A stretch of DNA of 64,000 nucleotides, from positions 1,736,001 through 1,800,000 of the forward strand of contig JBCAQO010000003.1 in assembly GCA_039111635.1 (NCBI GenBank). The letters are read 5' to 3'. Shown piece after piece: positions 12,183 to 22,742 of this stretch. The position numbers were made by a program, and so were the translations under genes. Under the pieces are notes generated by a model. That model saw only the letters and a list, made by a program, of their open reading frames with translations, did no database searches and was not told the origin of the DNA. The first letter of the stretch is position 1. Every line of letters begins with the position of its first letter. The DNA is from Heterobasidion occidentale (Eukaryota > Basidiomycota > Agaricomycetes > Russulales > Bondarzewiaceae).

Positions 12183-13367
12183 CTACTTTCCTTTTCGTAT
12201 CCTGCCCTTTTTGTTCTTTGTCGAGCCTTCTCCAAAAGACTTCGATTTGTCCCCGAACAGCTTCTGTTGCAGCTTCTTAAACTCATTGTCGTCTATGTCT
12301 GGAGGGTGGACGGCGGCGCCCCGTCTCTTCTTCTTCGGAGACTCTGCAACATCTTCTACTTCCCCTAAGTCAGCTTTCCGTTTACCTTTGCCCTTGCCCC
12401 TCGGCCGAGGCTCCGCGTACTTGGCAGCGAGATTGTCGATAAAGCTGTCCGTGTTTTTCTTCTTCTTCAAGATGAGCGCCTGCAGCGCAGAATGGTCTTC
12501 CTCATCCTCCTCATCCCCATCGTCTTTCTTCTCTTTTGCCTTTCCCTTCGTTTTTCCTTTGCGTGCACCAGGTTTCCCGCTCCCATAAAACTCGTCCCAT
12601 ACTCCCAGTTCACGAGCCATTTCCTCTGCCTCCTCTGCCTCCTTATCAGCCTGCTTCTTTCGGATGACTTTCCGTTTCTCGTCATTAGTGCTCGATTCCC
12701 AAACGGACTTGGTGGGCAGCACCCCTTCTGTGATAAGACTCGATATCAAGATGATAAATCGAGCTTCATCCTCGTGCATTGAATGAGGGATATGGTTCAT
12801 GATTTCGTCAATGGAACCATCTGTGTTAAGGTATGCCTTTTTGAGGTCCTCCGGTTCTTCAGTAGAACCTGTGGAGAAGGTATAGTCAGGTTGCATATAT
12901 CGTTGAGAGATTGTATCCATACCCTGATACTCTTTCTTCATTTGATCAAGTTTCTCCCTCGTGACCCTGTCAGACAGCTCCTCGAAGTATGCCTCCCATC
13001 CGTCCTCTCCCGGACCCACGTCGTCGAATCCCTCATCCGTCTTGCCAGTCCGGTCATACCGATTCCGCTTCTTTTCATCGCTCAACACAGCATATGCAAA
13101 GCCTATCTGTTGGAACTTGAGTGACGCGTCTGCCTTAGCAGATTCGCCTTTGGTGGCATGTTTGTCGGGATGATATATGAGAGCGAGTTTCCTGTACGCT
13201 CTCTTAATCTCTTCAGATGACGCAGATTCAGTGAGTGTGAGAGTCGCGTATAGGTCTACGGAATCGTTGCCAAAGAAGAGAGCGGCGGGGTCTCGTTGGT
13301 CGTCCATGGCGGTCTTGAGAAACGACGCGTTAGACGCGTAGCGTGACATAGCGCGTTGATGTGACAA
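12183..13367 (-). CDS. DNAJC9-like nuclear J-protein
   Basis: J-domain protein closest in plan to DNAJC9, an Hsp70 co-chaperone that also acts on histones H3-H4. The J domain spans VDLYATLTLTESASSEEIKR to VLSDEKKRNRYDRTGK with the HPD loop in IYHPDKH. The DNAJC9 signature follows: EDGWEAYFEELSDRVT, LDQMKKEYQG, DLKKAYLNTDGSIDEIMNHI and MHEDEARFIILISSLITEG. The C-terminal half is Lys/Arg/Glu-rich with several NLS-like stretches, fitting a nuclear protein. The reading frame is open throughout, but 12,869-12,922 is best read as a 54-nt in-frame intron because it interrupts EYQG-STEEPEDL. The more likely start is the downstream Met at 13,307 (MDDQRDPAALF); 13,367 is the longest option. It faces formate dehydrogenase across a 590-nt divergent spacer. 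Confidence 0.85.
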   Translation of the reverse strand: MSHQRAMSRYASNASFLKTAMDDQRDPAALFFGNDSVDLYATLTLTESASSEEIKRAYRKLALIYHPDKHATKGESAKADASLKFQQIGFAYAVLSDEKKRNRYDRTGKTDEGFDDVGPGEDGWEAYFEELSDRVTREKLDQMKKEYQGMDTISQRYMQPDYTFSTGSTEEPEDLKKAYLNTDGSIDEIMNHIPHSMHEDEARFIILISSLITEGVLPTKSVWESSTNDEKRKVIRKKQADKEAEEAEEMARELGVWDEFYGSGKPGARKGKTKGKAKEKKDDGDEEDEEDHSALQALILKKKKNTDSFIDNLAAKYAEPRPRGKGKGKRKADLGEVEDVAESPKKKRRGAAVHPPDIDDNEFKKLQQKLFGDKSKSFGEGSTKNKKGRIRKGK

Positions 13368-13957
13368 TCACGTAATCATATTTAGTCCTCCATCTTTGTT
13401 CCGAAACTCTCTGCAACACTGCGGGGTCGATATCCGTCAGCGACTCAGCGATGCCATCTCATCGCAATTAGACTTGCCTCAGTCGGGAGGTTGAGGCAGC
13501 TATATTTGGGCGTCATCTCCAGCCGCGGCTTGGGACAGTTTTTTTGAACTTCTGAACGTTTGTACTCCCGCCGTTTTTGTACGGGTAAAGGCGGAGTTGC
13601 CGTTGCCAGAATCTCTGACCCGAGGGCCGGAAGAAAACGGGATCCGACGTGTGACACCACAGAGCCGCACGTGAACTGTGTTTCGGGCGCGAATGGGCGC
13701 GTCTTCTGCGCCGACCCGGGTCCTGTCTCCAACATCGGGTGGTGAGCACTCCGAAAACATCTACACCTCGGAGCATGGAGGCATTCACACTCGGATGGAC
13801 TGTCTCACGTCCTCCGAGCCGTCACGACTACCCCGACAATTCCTTCCGTATCTTCGTATAAAAGAGCTGCCGCTTTGCTTTTGGATCCATCACCCCCAGC
13901 TCTCTCTCAAACTTGCCTCAAACTCAAACACCCCTCTTCTCACTTCACAGCAACATC
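13368..13957. promoter_or_regulatory. Divergent promoter region, DNAJC9-like / formate dehydrogenase
   Basis: 590 nt between divergently transcribed genes, GC-richer than neighbouring spacers. It contains an imperfect inverted motif CTCCGAAAAC...CTCGGAG around 13,748-13,774 and a pyrimidine-rich tract just before the formate dehydrogenase ATG. No coding segment is supported. Confidence 0.5.
13857..13864 (+). promoter_or_regulatory. TATA box of formate dehydrogenase
   Basis: TATAAAAG lies 94 nt upstream of the ATG at 13,958 and is followed by a CT-rich leader and CACAGCAACATC before the start, the layout of a strongly expressed fungal gene. Formate dehydrogenase is often highly expressed in wood- and litter-decay fungi, which fits. 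Confidence 0.6.
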
Positions 13958-15635
13958 ATGAAGGTCATTTATCCTTATAAACCATGTTGATGTGCTCTTC
14001 TGACGTTGCCCTTAGGTCCTCGCTATCCTGTACAACGGTTACAAGGCTGCTGAAGAGGAACCACGCCTCCTTGGCACTGTCGAGAACCAGGTAGATCTGA
14101 ATCTGTTATCGGACGAGCGACCTCTGACACAGAAGCAAGCTTGGAATCCGTGAATACCTCGAATCTCTGGGTCACGAATACATTGTGAGTTCTTCCATTC
14201 CCCTCGGCCGTCATTTTCCTAACCTCGCTCTACAGGTCAGCAGCTCGAAAGAAGGCCCAGACAGCGACTTTCAGAAACACATCGTCGATGTATGTCTGTT
14301 CACTCCATTAAGCGTCCCGCATCTCAGCTCACTGCTGACCTAGGCCGACGTGTTGATTACGACTCCCTTCCACCCCGGGTATTTGACTCGGGAGCTCATG
14401 GAAAAGGTATATCAATACTTTAGAGTCACTGAGCATATTCTCACATAACTCGCAAAGGCCAAGAACTTGAAGATCTGTGTCACAGCTGGTGTGGGCTCCG
14501 ATCACATAGACCTGAATGCCGCTGTCGAGCGCAAGATCCAAGTCCTGGAGGTAGGATACACTTGCATCGTATCTGCAGGACAATACTGAAGAAGTTATCT
14601 GTCAGGTTTCTGGCTCCAATGTAGTGTCCGTTGCCGAGCAGGTCCTGATGTCCATTCTTCTCCTCGTCCGCAACTTTGTCCCTGCACATGAAATGATCGA
14701 GCGCGGCGACTGGCAAGTCTCCGACATCGCTCGTAACGCGTATGACCTCGAGGGCAAGGTCGTGGGTACCCTTGGTGCCGGCCGCATCGGCTACCGCGTC
14801 CTTCAACGTCTGGTCCCTTTCAACTGCAAGGAACTGATCTACTTCGACTACAACCCTCTTCCTGCTGGTATGCTCATTTTTTCCAAATCAATTGGCATGT
14901 ATACTTATGATCCTCTAGAGGCGGAAAAGGCAGTGAATGCCCGCCGGGTCCAGGATATGAAGGTGCGTCTTGTGATTCAATCCTATGATCGACTATTGAC
15001 GATAATGATCGTTGTCGCTAGGAATTTGTCTCGCAATGCGACATTGTCACCATCAACGCCCCCCTTCATGAGGGGACGCTTGGACTTATCAACAAGGAGC
15101 TTCTTCAACACTTCAAGAAGGTAAGTCACATCCATCATCTTCTCCCGCGCTGTACCGCTAAAAAAATCTCAGGGCGCATGGCTCGTTAACACCGCTCGTG
15201 GAGCCATCTGCAACGCTGACGACGTAGCCGAGGCGATCAGGAGCGGCCAACTCAACGGCTATGCCGGAGATGTATGGAATATTCAGCCTGCGCCCAAGGA
15301 CCACCCATGGCGTACCGTGAAGAACCCCCTCGGCGGGGGCAACGGCATGACGCCCCATTATTCCGGCACCACTCTCGACGCGCAGGCCAGGTATGCCCAG
15401 GGCACGAAGACGATTTTGCAGAACTTCTTCGAGGGGGAGCCGCAGGACCCTGGAAATGTGATCGTTGGGATCGGTAAGCTGTCCCTCCGGTTCCTTCTTT
15501 GCGCCCATTTCTGATCTTCACTCGCTGGATGATTGATAGGCAAATACGAGACCAAGGCTTGTGAGTATTCCATTGGGCCGTATATCACAGTCGGAACTAA
15601 AATTGATCCAAATCTCTATAGATGGCCAGCGCTGA
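13958..15635 (+). CDS. FDH: NAD-dependent formate dehydrogenase
   Basis: Oxidises formate to CO2 with NAD+, the last step of C1 and oxalate-derived formate disposal. About 357 residues in many exons, the usual size for fungal FDH. Visible signatures are [29 protein letters not shown] (substrate pocket), [22 protein letters not shown], the Rossmann motif [14 protein letters not shown], the catalytic Arg in NTARGAI, and the catalytic His in [13 protein letters not shown]. The protein ends KYETKAYGQR. The start codon sits on a six-nucleotide coding exon (Met-Lys) followed by an intron at 13,964-14,015 with the weak donor GTCATT. No mitochondrial presequence is present, so a cytosolic enzyme is inferred. 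Confidence 0.96.
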
Positions 15636-16085
15636 TTGTATCGGTAGTCATTGTAATCATTCCCCTCCCCTCATCTTGTAATACTTAACAATTGTAGAGT
15701 CTGCAAATCATGTCGCATCGTTGTGGAAATCAATTCGTTTATCGCCGTCACATATCCCTGAACAATGCTGATTAGGAACATCGTCCGACCCTGCTCAGAT
15801 TATACCTACACATGCGCGATCATCCGAGGCTTGGCTTCATACGCGGGATTCTGATATAATCAAAATTCGTATGCACTGACCGCTGTCAAGCTTTCAAATT
15901 TCTATTGAATAAACTACGTGCTAGTGTACATACACGGATGTATAACTATCGCATGGGGGGAGGAACAGGTTAGATTGTAGCTGCACGGGAACGAAGAGCT
16001 AATAGTGAATGACGAAGTATATGCGCACCTGCGCGTTCAAACAAAAGGCTGTAGCGAAGGCCGGGCGGACGAGTGGTCAGTAAAC
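15636..16085. other. Intergenic, FDH 3' region up to the transposon
   Basis: AT-rich 3' flank of formate dehydrogenase. No coding segment or RNA gene is evident. It ends at the target-site duplication of the element that begins at 16,094. Confidence 0.5.
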
Positions 16086-16125
16086 AAATGTTTATGACGG
16101 CCCGTTTGCACAAAAAATCAATTCG

Positions 16126-16193
16126 CGCAAAACTTTGTGTCAGAGCGCGCAACATTGGGTCGGAGCGCGCAACTTTGTCGTATGCGCACAACA
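16126..16193 (+). repeat. Left subterminal array of ~20-bp GCGCGCAAC units
   Basis: About three tandem units of the type GAGCGCGCAAC(A/T)TTG with spacers GTGTCA, GGTCG and TCGTAT. They are in inverted orientation relative to the larger array at the other end of the element. Confidence 0.75.
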
Positions 16194-16218
16194 CAAACCA
16201 CAATTTACACAGTGTTAA

Positions 16219-16276
16219 CACATGTTTTATTCTTATTCTTATTCTTGCTTTTATTTTATTTTATTTTATTTTATTA
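16219..16276. repeat. TTATTC / TTTTA microsatellite
   Basis: A run of TTATTC units passes directly into a run of TTTTA units inside the transposon. Simple-sequence DNA with no coding potential. Confidence 0.8.
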
Positions 16277-16782
16277 CTTCATAGATCTTACCCTCCATGT
16301 CGATGCACGAGAGGTCACCAAACGAGCACGTACGTTCAAATTCCACATTGCCTATGTCCCCTGCATGGCCTCGGGTGCCTCCTGAGTATTCCCTGCATGC
16401 TGACTCCAAGTGCAACATGGTAGCTGGGCACGGCATGCGACTCATGGAGAGGGCAGGTAATGTGGATGAGGCAGAGGTAGAGGTCCCAGGCTTGCTCAAC
16501 AATTAAACATGGCCACCTTGATGGATTAGAGAAGTGGTGACATCACTCAGGAGGATGGACATGCCAGAGGTCTTTCAGTGGGGAGGGCCGTCGTAGCGCG
16601 GGACAGGGGTAGCAGACTTCGTCGTCGTCGTCAGTGACAAGAGACAATGGCTGGCCCATACGACTCCCTCTTTCGGCTGTTATATTTGTAAGCACAGACT
16701 TACCAGATATGGAAATTAAATGAACCAAAAGCCTCGGCCCGAGCCGGCCCGAGCTTCTAAATATGTAATTGACCCAGTCAAT

Positions 16783-16915
16783 GTTGCGCGCTCCTTGATA
16801 ATGTTGCGCGCATAAGACAAAGTTGCGCGCTCCGACCCAATGTTGCGCGCTCTGACACAAAGTTGTGCGCTCTAACCCAAAGTTGCGCGCTCGCGACAAA
16901 GTTTTGCGCGAATTG
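16783..16915 (+). repeat. Right subterminal array of ~20-bp GTTGCGCGCTC units
   Basis: Six or seven consecutive units beginning GTTGCGCGCTC, each followed by a variable 8-9 nt spacer such as CGACCCAAT, TGACACAAA, TAACCCAAA or GCGACAAA. Unit length is 19-20 nt. Subterminal repeats of this kind are known transposase binding sites in hAT-like elements; that role here is inference. Confidence 0.8.
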
Positions 16916-17138
16916 ATTTTTTGTGCAAACGGGCCGTCATAAATGTTCAATCCTATCAGCATATCAATAATGAGGCCATTAACGTCACCTTAAACCACAA
17001 TGAGAAGCACTGAAAACATCGACACTGCCCACCACGGACTATGGAATCATCGATCGTTTGTTGTGGTATCAACATTTCCCGGAATTCACGCCATAGCTTT
17101 CGAACTCAGCTTTTTTCTGAGTAATCCACTGGCGGTGT

Positions 17139-17256
17139 ATTGATCCAGCCTGTCACGCGTTTGCAGGGCCGGAGACATACACCTTCCGACTTCGAGAACA
17201 GAAAGTCAACAAGCGACAAGGAGCTGACATATGTAAGTGATACTTGAACTCCACGG
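17139..17256 (-). pseudogene. Decayed gene fragment, copy 2
   Basis: Aligns along its whole length with 10,821-10,936, sharing blocks such as GGGCCGGAGACA, AGAAAGTCAAC and GTGATACTTGAACTCCAC. Only this short tail of the copy-1 locus is recognisable here, so it is a remnant rather than a gene. It lies between the transposon and the 3' end of the SKI8-like gene. Confidence 0.6.
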
Positions 17257-17328
17257 TAGCAGGAAGCATAGGACAGTGAGTTGCTGTCCCTTGCCGACGA
17301 GCACTACTGTACAGGAGCCACTATAAGT

Positions 17329-18837
17329 TTAGCTGGCGCCTGCGGCTCTCCACCATCGTACAAGACCATCTTCGCCTCCGCTCACGAACGCTCCCGCTGA
17401 ATTATTGGAGGATGGCCGCGGCCTCCATGACACACTCCATACCTCACCTGTATCTTGAACGACCGAGACGGCAGCGCGGGCAGACAGGTCCCATACCCTT
17501 ATAGTTTTGTCAGCGGAACTGGGGTGAGCACATCAGCGAAGTGTCTCCGACGAAAATCGATTCAGTAGCGTGTTCACGTACCCAGATAGAGCTAATCTTC
17601 CATCTGGTGATATGTCCGTACTGAGCACCCAAGATGAATGCCCAGACAGAGAAGCTACCGCGCCCGACCCAGGCTTCCCTGATGATGACGACGAACGAAT
17701 GTCATGTAGGACCAGCCGTTTGTCTTCTGACGCTGATAGTAAAAACTGCAAGATAATCGACACTTCGTCAAATACCTGTCATTGAGACGTTGTATACCGG
17801 GATGACCAGATACCTGCGAATCCGGTGACCATGCTAAGGAGCGAACGGCCATGGCGTGCGACGTGTAGGTTGCTACAAGTGCACTAGAATGGATGTCATA
17901 CACGTACATCTGGCCTGATTCCGTGGCCAGTGCTATGCGAGAGCCATCTGGACTCTGCGTAAAGAAAATTATCGTGTCCGAGTGATGTAAGATTTTGCAA
18001 ACATTGCAGCATACACGAAGACTGCGAGAAGGATAGATGCACGTACATAACGACAATGCATCCCAAATTTGTTGCGCCCACTAGATAAGGTGGATAGCCG
18101 CTCGCCAAAGGAATCCAACTGGGCAGAATGAATAGTGATGCTGCCAGAGCCCCCGGTAGATGCATAGGATCCACCTTTCGGGTCCAAGGACACGGACCAT
18201 GCTATATCAGAGAAGAAGAAAAGGGACAAAAGAGAAGTCAGGAACTCTGCAATTCCACTGTATCTGGAGTCGTGCACTGAAGCTGAGGTAGAGAAGAGGC
18301 AGTACTATCTACGAAGGTTGAAACTGAGCCATCAGACACGCACTGACCAGTCTCTGTCGCCTCGGTTCCGCCGCGCGCGTAGCCTTCGTGTTGTCCCACG
18401 ACTTCCCCGCTCTCCAAATCCCAAAGACACGTCAAACCGTCGATTGTGTTGTAGAGTGCATGTTTACCGCTTGGAGAGACAGACAAGGATACAAGGCCGA
18501 GGGTATGCGTTGGAGGAGTCCGAAGGACCTGACCTGAGGTGGAGTCCCATTGTTTGAGGGAACCGTCGGCCGAGACAGAGACGACGGAGTCATTCGCCGT
18601 CCAAGCAATGTCCCAGACAGCATCACTGTGTGCTTGATCGACTGTCAGATGGAGAACACAGTCAATAGATGTGTTCTCGTACGTTCTTGAGATTCAAGTG
18701 CGTTCAGGAATGCCAAACTCTGGCGTCCGTCGTGAGCAGATAAAGTGAGAATACTCCTGGATTGCTACTGACCATTATAACGTGCACTTTGGATGCCGAG
18801 TAGGTTCGAACGCAGACTCGATCCATGCTTCGTTCAT
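17329..18837 (-). CDS. SKI8: Ski8/WDR61-like WD40 protein
   Basis: Small seven-bladed WD40 protein matching Ski8/WDR61 (Rec14 in fission yeast), a subunit of the Ski complex that feeds cytoplasmic mRNA to the exosome and, in many eukaryotes, of the Paf1 complex and the meiotic recombination machinery. Repeats in order: DQAHSDAVWDIAWTANDS, VSPSGKHALYNTIDGLTCLWDLESG, SVSLDPKGGSYASTGGSG, SPDGSRIALATESGQMYVYDIHS, SLAWSPDSQLLLSASEDKRL, SPDGRLALSGS...DKTIRVWDLS and FVSGGEDGLVRWWR near the C-terminus. About 340 residues. The first coding exon is uncertain: ATGs at 18,837 and 18,826 are both possible. The start faces RPS12 about 190 nt away. Confidence 0.85.
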
Positions 18838-19030
18838 GGTGCGGCATCTTCCGGCGGAGCTCGAATATAACGTATAATCCCCGTACGAAACCTTAATTTT
18901 CCCTCACATCAACGAGAGCGGACGAAGACATCATCTGTAGCCTTTATAATCTGTCATTATTAACAAAAGTGAGTAATTAGCTTTCCCTCACGCAGGTGTT
19001 GGGACACTCATCTTCAAAACCATTCGTAGG

Positions 19031-19534
19031 ATGTCTGACGCTGGAGATGAAATCAAGGTCGAAGCTGAGGTCGAGGTTGAGGCCGAGGTCTCTGAGGCTC
19101 CCAAGGGAAAGCTCTCTGTCGAGGATGCGCTTCAGGTGCGTATTTACTCACACAGCGATGCTGGCTCATTCTGATGAAGCAGTTCCGATGATCAGCAAGT
19201 TCTGAAGACGTCTCTCGTCCACGACGGCCTTGCCCGTGGCCTGCGCGAGTGCGCGAAGGCCCTGGACAGACGCCAGGCCCATCTTTGTGTGCTCGTCGAG
19301 ACATGCACTGAGGCCGAGTATATTAAACTCATCGAGGCCCTCTGCGCGACGCACAAGATCCCGTTGATCAAGGTCGGAGATGCTAAGGTTCTCGGAACCT
19401 GGGCAGGTCTCTGCAAAATCGACCGTGAGGGTAACCCTCGCAAGGTTGTCGGCTGCTCGTGTGTCGTTGTCAAAGAGTACGGCACCGAGACGGAGGGTCG
19501 TCACGTCCTCGAGGACTACTTCAAGAGCCGCTAA
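19031..19534 (+). CDS. RPS12: 40S ribosomal protein eS12
   Basis: Ribosomal protein eS12 of the small-subunit beak, about 147 residues in two exons. The first exon encodes a Glu/Val-rich leader ([19 protein letters not shown]) and VEDALQ; an intron at about 19,136-19,195 separates it from [20 protein letters not shown]. The L7Ae-type core follows ([39 protein letters not shown]) and the protein ends [10 protein letters not shown]. The start at 19,031 gives the standard N-terminus. The extended acidic leader is typical of fungi. A GTGAGC donor-like site occurs one base after the stop codon and could start a 3' UTR intron, but I cannot confirm it. Confidence 0.96.
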
Positions 19535-20417
19535 AGTGAGCAGTGATCTTTCATACTTTCCCTATTCCTGTTGTCTCGCATACGATGACAAACAGACTCC
19601 CTCGTCGGAGATCTACATCTTTGAGGATAACTGTCTATCCGGAATCATTATATATTGTCTGACATTTCTTGACGTTTCCCTTGTGAATTATTCAATCGAA
19701 TGTTCTGCTAATGCCCACTTTTATCTTGCAGCTGTTTGGCTTCAGACTCGATGCTGGTGGTTTGTACGGTTTGCATCGTTACTTACAGCCAATAAAACGC
19801 GACCTTAAGTCCTTCCGTCCTGTTTCGCAGGAGCCCGTCCTCGCGAGACTATGTGAACACGTGCTGATCTCAACAGACGACAATCCTTCTGTTGTAGTAT
19901 CTGTCGTTATATCAGGCCCCTTGGCCGACGCAATCCTTTGAGAATCCTATCTCAAGATCCTCACCTTTTGCATCATGGAAATGGTTGGTTGCTTGAGCAT
20001 TTTATGCCGATCCGTACAAATAGATATGAACCTTTGAACCGGTTGCCTCATAACTGCGAACCTCTGCGAACTCGGTGGGATTGTCTAAAACTAGGAAGCT
20101 GGCCTGTCAGGAATGCCGAAGTGTACAGAACGGTCCACACGGACAAAAGATGAGTGGATTTGACGGTAGAACGTATAATAAGTCCTGCGTAAGGGCAGCA
20201 ACGGAGATGGACTTGGGATCTGGCCAGATCTGGCCTCAGCTGCGAGCTGATTTGGTCACCGGACGACGAATGGCGAGGTTTTCGGGGTCTTCGCAGTCTA
20301 AAGTCTACCCCAGACAGTTTACAGTGCGTACCCCACAGTGTTTTCTACTACGTCGACACGCAGCATATCTCTTACGTCGAGAGTTGATAGCTATATGCGC
20401 CATTGATACCAACAGTC
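19535..20417. other. Intergenic, RPS12 to TMEM135-like gene
   Basis: About 880 nt with no convincing exon on either strand. I looked for a snoRNA near the ribosomal protein gene and found no matching C and D boxes. It presumably carries the RPS12 3' UTR and the promoter of the next gene. Confidence 0.45.
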
Positions 20418-22742
20418 ATGGATCCTCCTCTGGGCGCTCCCCCCGCTCCCAAACGTACGCCATCGTATCTCCAATTTGCACCTCGGCGCACCATAGCGTC
20501 TTTCGAGAACTTGGTCGTGCTCGCCAACTATGAAGAGACCTTTAGGGAAGCCAAAAAGATGGTATGGAGAGATCGAGGGGAACCTGCGGTCGATGTGCAA
20601 GATCTATGGGAATGCGTTGAGCATGGAACAAGAGGCGGGCTGAGTGTGTTTGGATATGGTATGTATGATTGATGGTATATTGACTCACGGGACGCATACA
20701 GGGGCGGGTACTTTAGCATTTGCCATTCGGTCGGGCGTTAACCTTGCTCTCCTCATGGCAAGGTTAAATCGGGTACCGAAGTACGCTTTCACTCGCGACA
20801 CGACAAACTCCGAACTTCTGCTGATTCCACAGAATTTCAGGAAACTCCGTATCTCCTTAATACAGCATGCTGTCCTTGGTTCTGACTCGTTCCGTTTCGC
20901 TGCCATGCTTGGTGATGATCATGTTCTATTTTGGTATGTCATGGGACTCATTGCGATTCCTTTTCTAGGATGCTTCGTTACTTTGTATCGTGCTCTATTG
21001 AACGCATTTCCCATTCTATTCCCCCGCCATGTACCTCTCCGTGTTCGCATTCGCCAGCTCTTTTCATTTGCATTTTCATCGCCCGAAGACTCGGCTATCG
21101 TCGACTCCCTTTCCCCCGACGTTGAATTACCTCGTTCCAGGACTGGCTCTTCGCGAACAGCAAGATTGTCAACTACAGCCCAGGCGCACCAAGTATGGGT
21201 GCGCAAGCGTACCAGCAGATGGCACTCTGCGATCGCCGGCGCCATCGCCGGTGGGCTTGCTATAATGTTTGAGAAGAAGTCACGAAGAACTGTCATAGCC
21301 CAGCAACTCTTTGTCCGGTATGTAATGCATTCATAGGATTAGGAGCTACCGAACACTCTTCCAACCGATCGACACCTTTAAGGGGACTTCAGGGATCGTA
21401 CAATGCAAGCTCACAAAGATATGGTTTCAAATTGCCCTATGGAGATGTGCTCGTCTTCTCTCTAGCGTGCGCTGCCTACACCTCTTGCTTTGTTTGGATG
21501 ACATACCGGCTACTATTCTCAGATGTGGACAAATATTGTATGGGTTTTTGCTGCGGCCGGATACCTTGCCGCGATCTTATGTGACATGGTATGGAACCAG
21601 CGGCTTCATTCACCGCTTCGATTAATCTTCTGTGATGTGCGGTAGGATTAACACGGCAGGCAAGATTCCGGTCGCAGCCGTGCGAATAAATCGAGATTTG
21701 GTTCGTGACGGCAGTTTCAATGCTGTAGATATGGAACGTATTCTGCAGGAGGAGGTGAGGTCTATACATTCCCAGCCTCTTGTCAAGCCCTCGCTCTCAT
21801 CTTCGCTCATCCTGCAGAAACTTACCTCCGGGAACCGCGCTGAACTTGTTCTGCGACATGCTTTGGCCATCGGAACTCCCCCGGATTTCGGACATCGTTA
21901 TGGCCCTTGTGCAGCTGTTCACCCTACGCTCGACTCTTGTCGCCAAGTCCCTTTGGACCGCTTCATTTCTGTTTTTAAATGGATGCTTCCTATCTATGGT
22001 GCATTACACTTCATTCCGATGATGTTATTCAAGCGGAAGGGTTTCATTCAAGAACCCCTGAAAATGCTATTGCGCGCGGGCTGGGGGACAACAAGAAGCG
22101 CAGCATTCTTGGGCACTTTCGTAGTAATATACCAATGTGAGTCTGATGCCATGCGGGATACAAAACCATTGATGCCCGTCTTCACCTTCATAGCATACTT
22201 CTGCTTCAAGCACTACATGTACGAAATTCTACTCGCTTTGCGGCAGTCTCCTTCGTCCATCGTCAAGCCCCCTATGTGGTTGATCAAATTCCTCATCTCC
22301 AAGCCGTCTTTCTGGATGGGTGGGCTTCTTTCCGGCTTGTCATTGTTTGTCGAGGCAAGGAGGCGGCGTGGTGAGCTGGCCATGTACGTGTTGCCTAAAG
22401 GGCTGGAGAGCGTTTGGGTAATGGCGAGAGGAAAGGGGTTGGTTTTTCGCACCGGAGACTTTGGCGAAGCATTGGTTTGTCTTGGTCATTTATAGTTCAA
22501 TTCATCCGGAGTTAACGGTGCTTTAGTTGACTGCCACCGGTATGGGGATGGTCATGGTAAGTTAAACCAAACCCTTTCAAGGAGATGATTCTGATCGATG
22601 TCTTATTGGCCGACAGAGCATATATCAGGTACGGCCCACACTAACTGCACTTCTCGGGCACTCACACCCCATACAGAATGATCCAGAACACTTGTCTGGT
22701 CTCGTCAGACGCATACTATATCAGTTCATCGGGCCCAACTGA
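20418..22742 (+). CDS. TMEM135-family membrane protein
   Basis: Fungal homologue of TMEM135, a Tim17-related multi-pass protein linked to peroxisomes, mitochondria and lipid handling. The N-terminal part (MDPPLGAPPAPKRTPSYLQF) leads to a soluble stretch, then glycine-rich helices GTLAFAIRSGVNLALLMARL and SAIAGAIAGGLAIMFEKKSRR. The conserved C-terminal half contains PCAAVHPTLDSC, FKWMLPIYGALHFIPMMLFKRK, LRAGWGTTRSAAFLGTFVVIYQ, LLSGLSLFVEARRRR and ELAMYVLPKGLESVWVMARG. After further introns it ends TATGMGMVMSIYQNDPEHL and IGPN at 22,742. Roughly 600 residues. The twin glycine-rich and arginine-rich blocks are the family mark. Function in fungi is not established, so I give no specific role. Confidence 0.83.

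Larger units (their letters stand above)
16086..16948. mobile_element. Non-autonomous DNA transposon (hAT-like MITE candidate)
   Basis: An 847-bp element (16,094-16,940) bounded by inverted repeats. The left end reads ATGACGGCCCGTTTGCAC and continues through an A6 run and ATCAATTCGCGCAAAAC; the right end is its exact reverse complement over at least 40 nt. It is flanked by 8-bp near-identical direct repeats, AAATGTTT at 16,086 and AAATGTTC at 16,941, as expected for a hAT-type target-site duplication (seven of eight match). If the ends are taken two bases further out, the duplication shrinks to AATGTT. Just inside both ends are arrays of a 20-bp GTTGCGCGCTC unit. The interior has a TTTTA/TTATTC microsatellite and no transposase, so it would need an enzyme supplied in trans. 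Confidence 0.8.

Noticed and set aside
16297..16506. Small frame inside the transposon
   Set aside because: 69 codons with no transposase motif; the element appears non-coding.
19541..19660. Possible C/D snoRNA after RPS12
   Set aside because: CGATGACA only loosely matches a C box, no paired D box or terminal stem was found.
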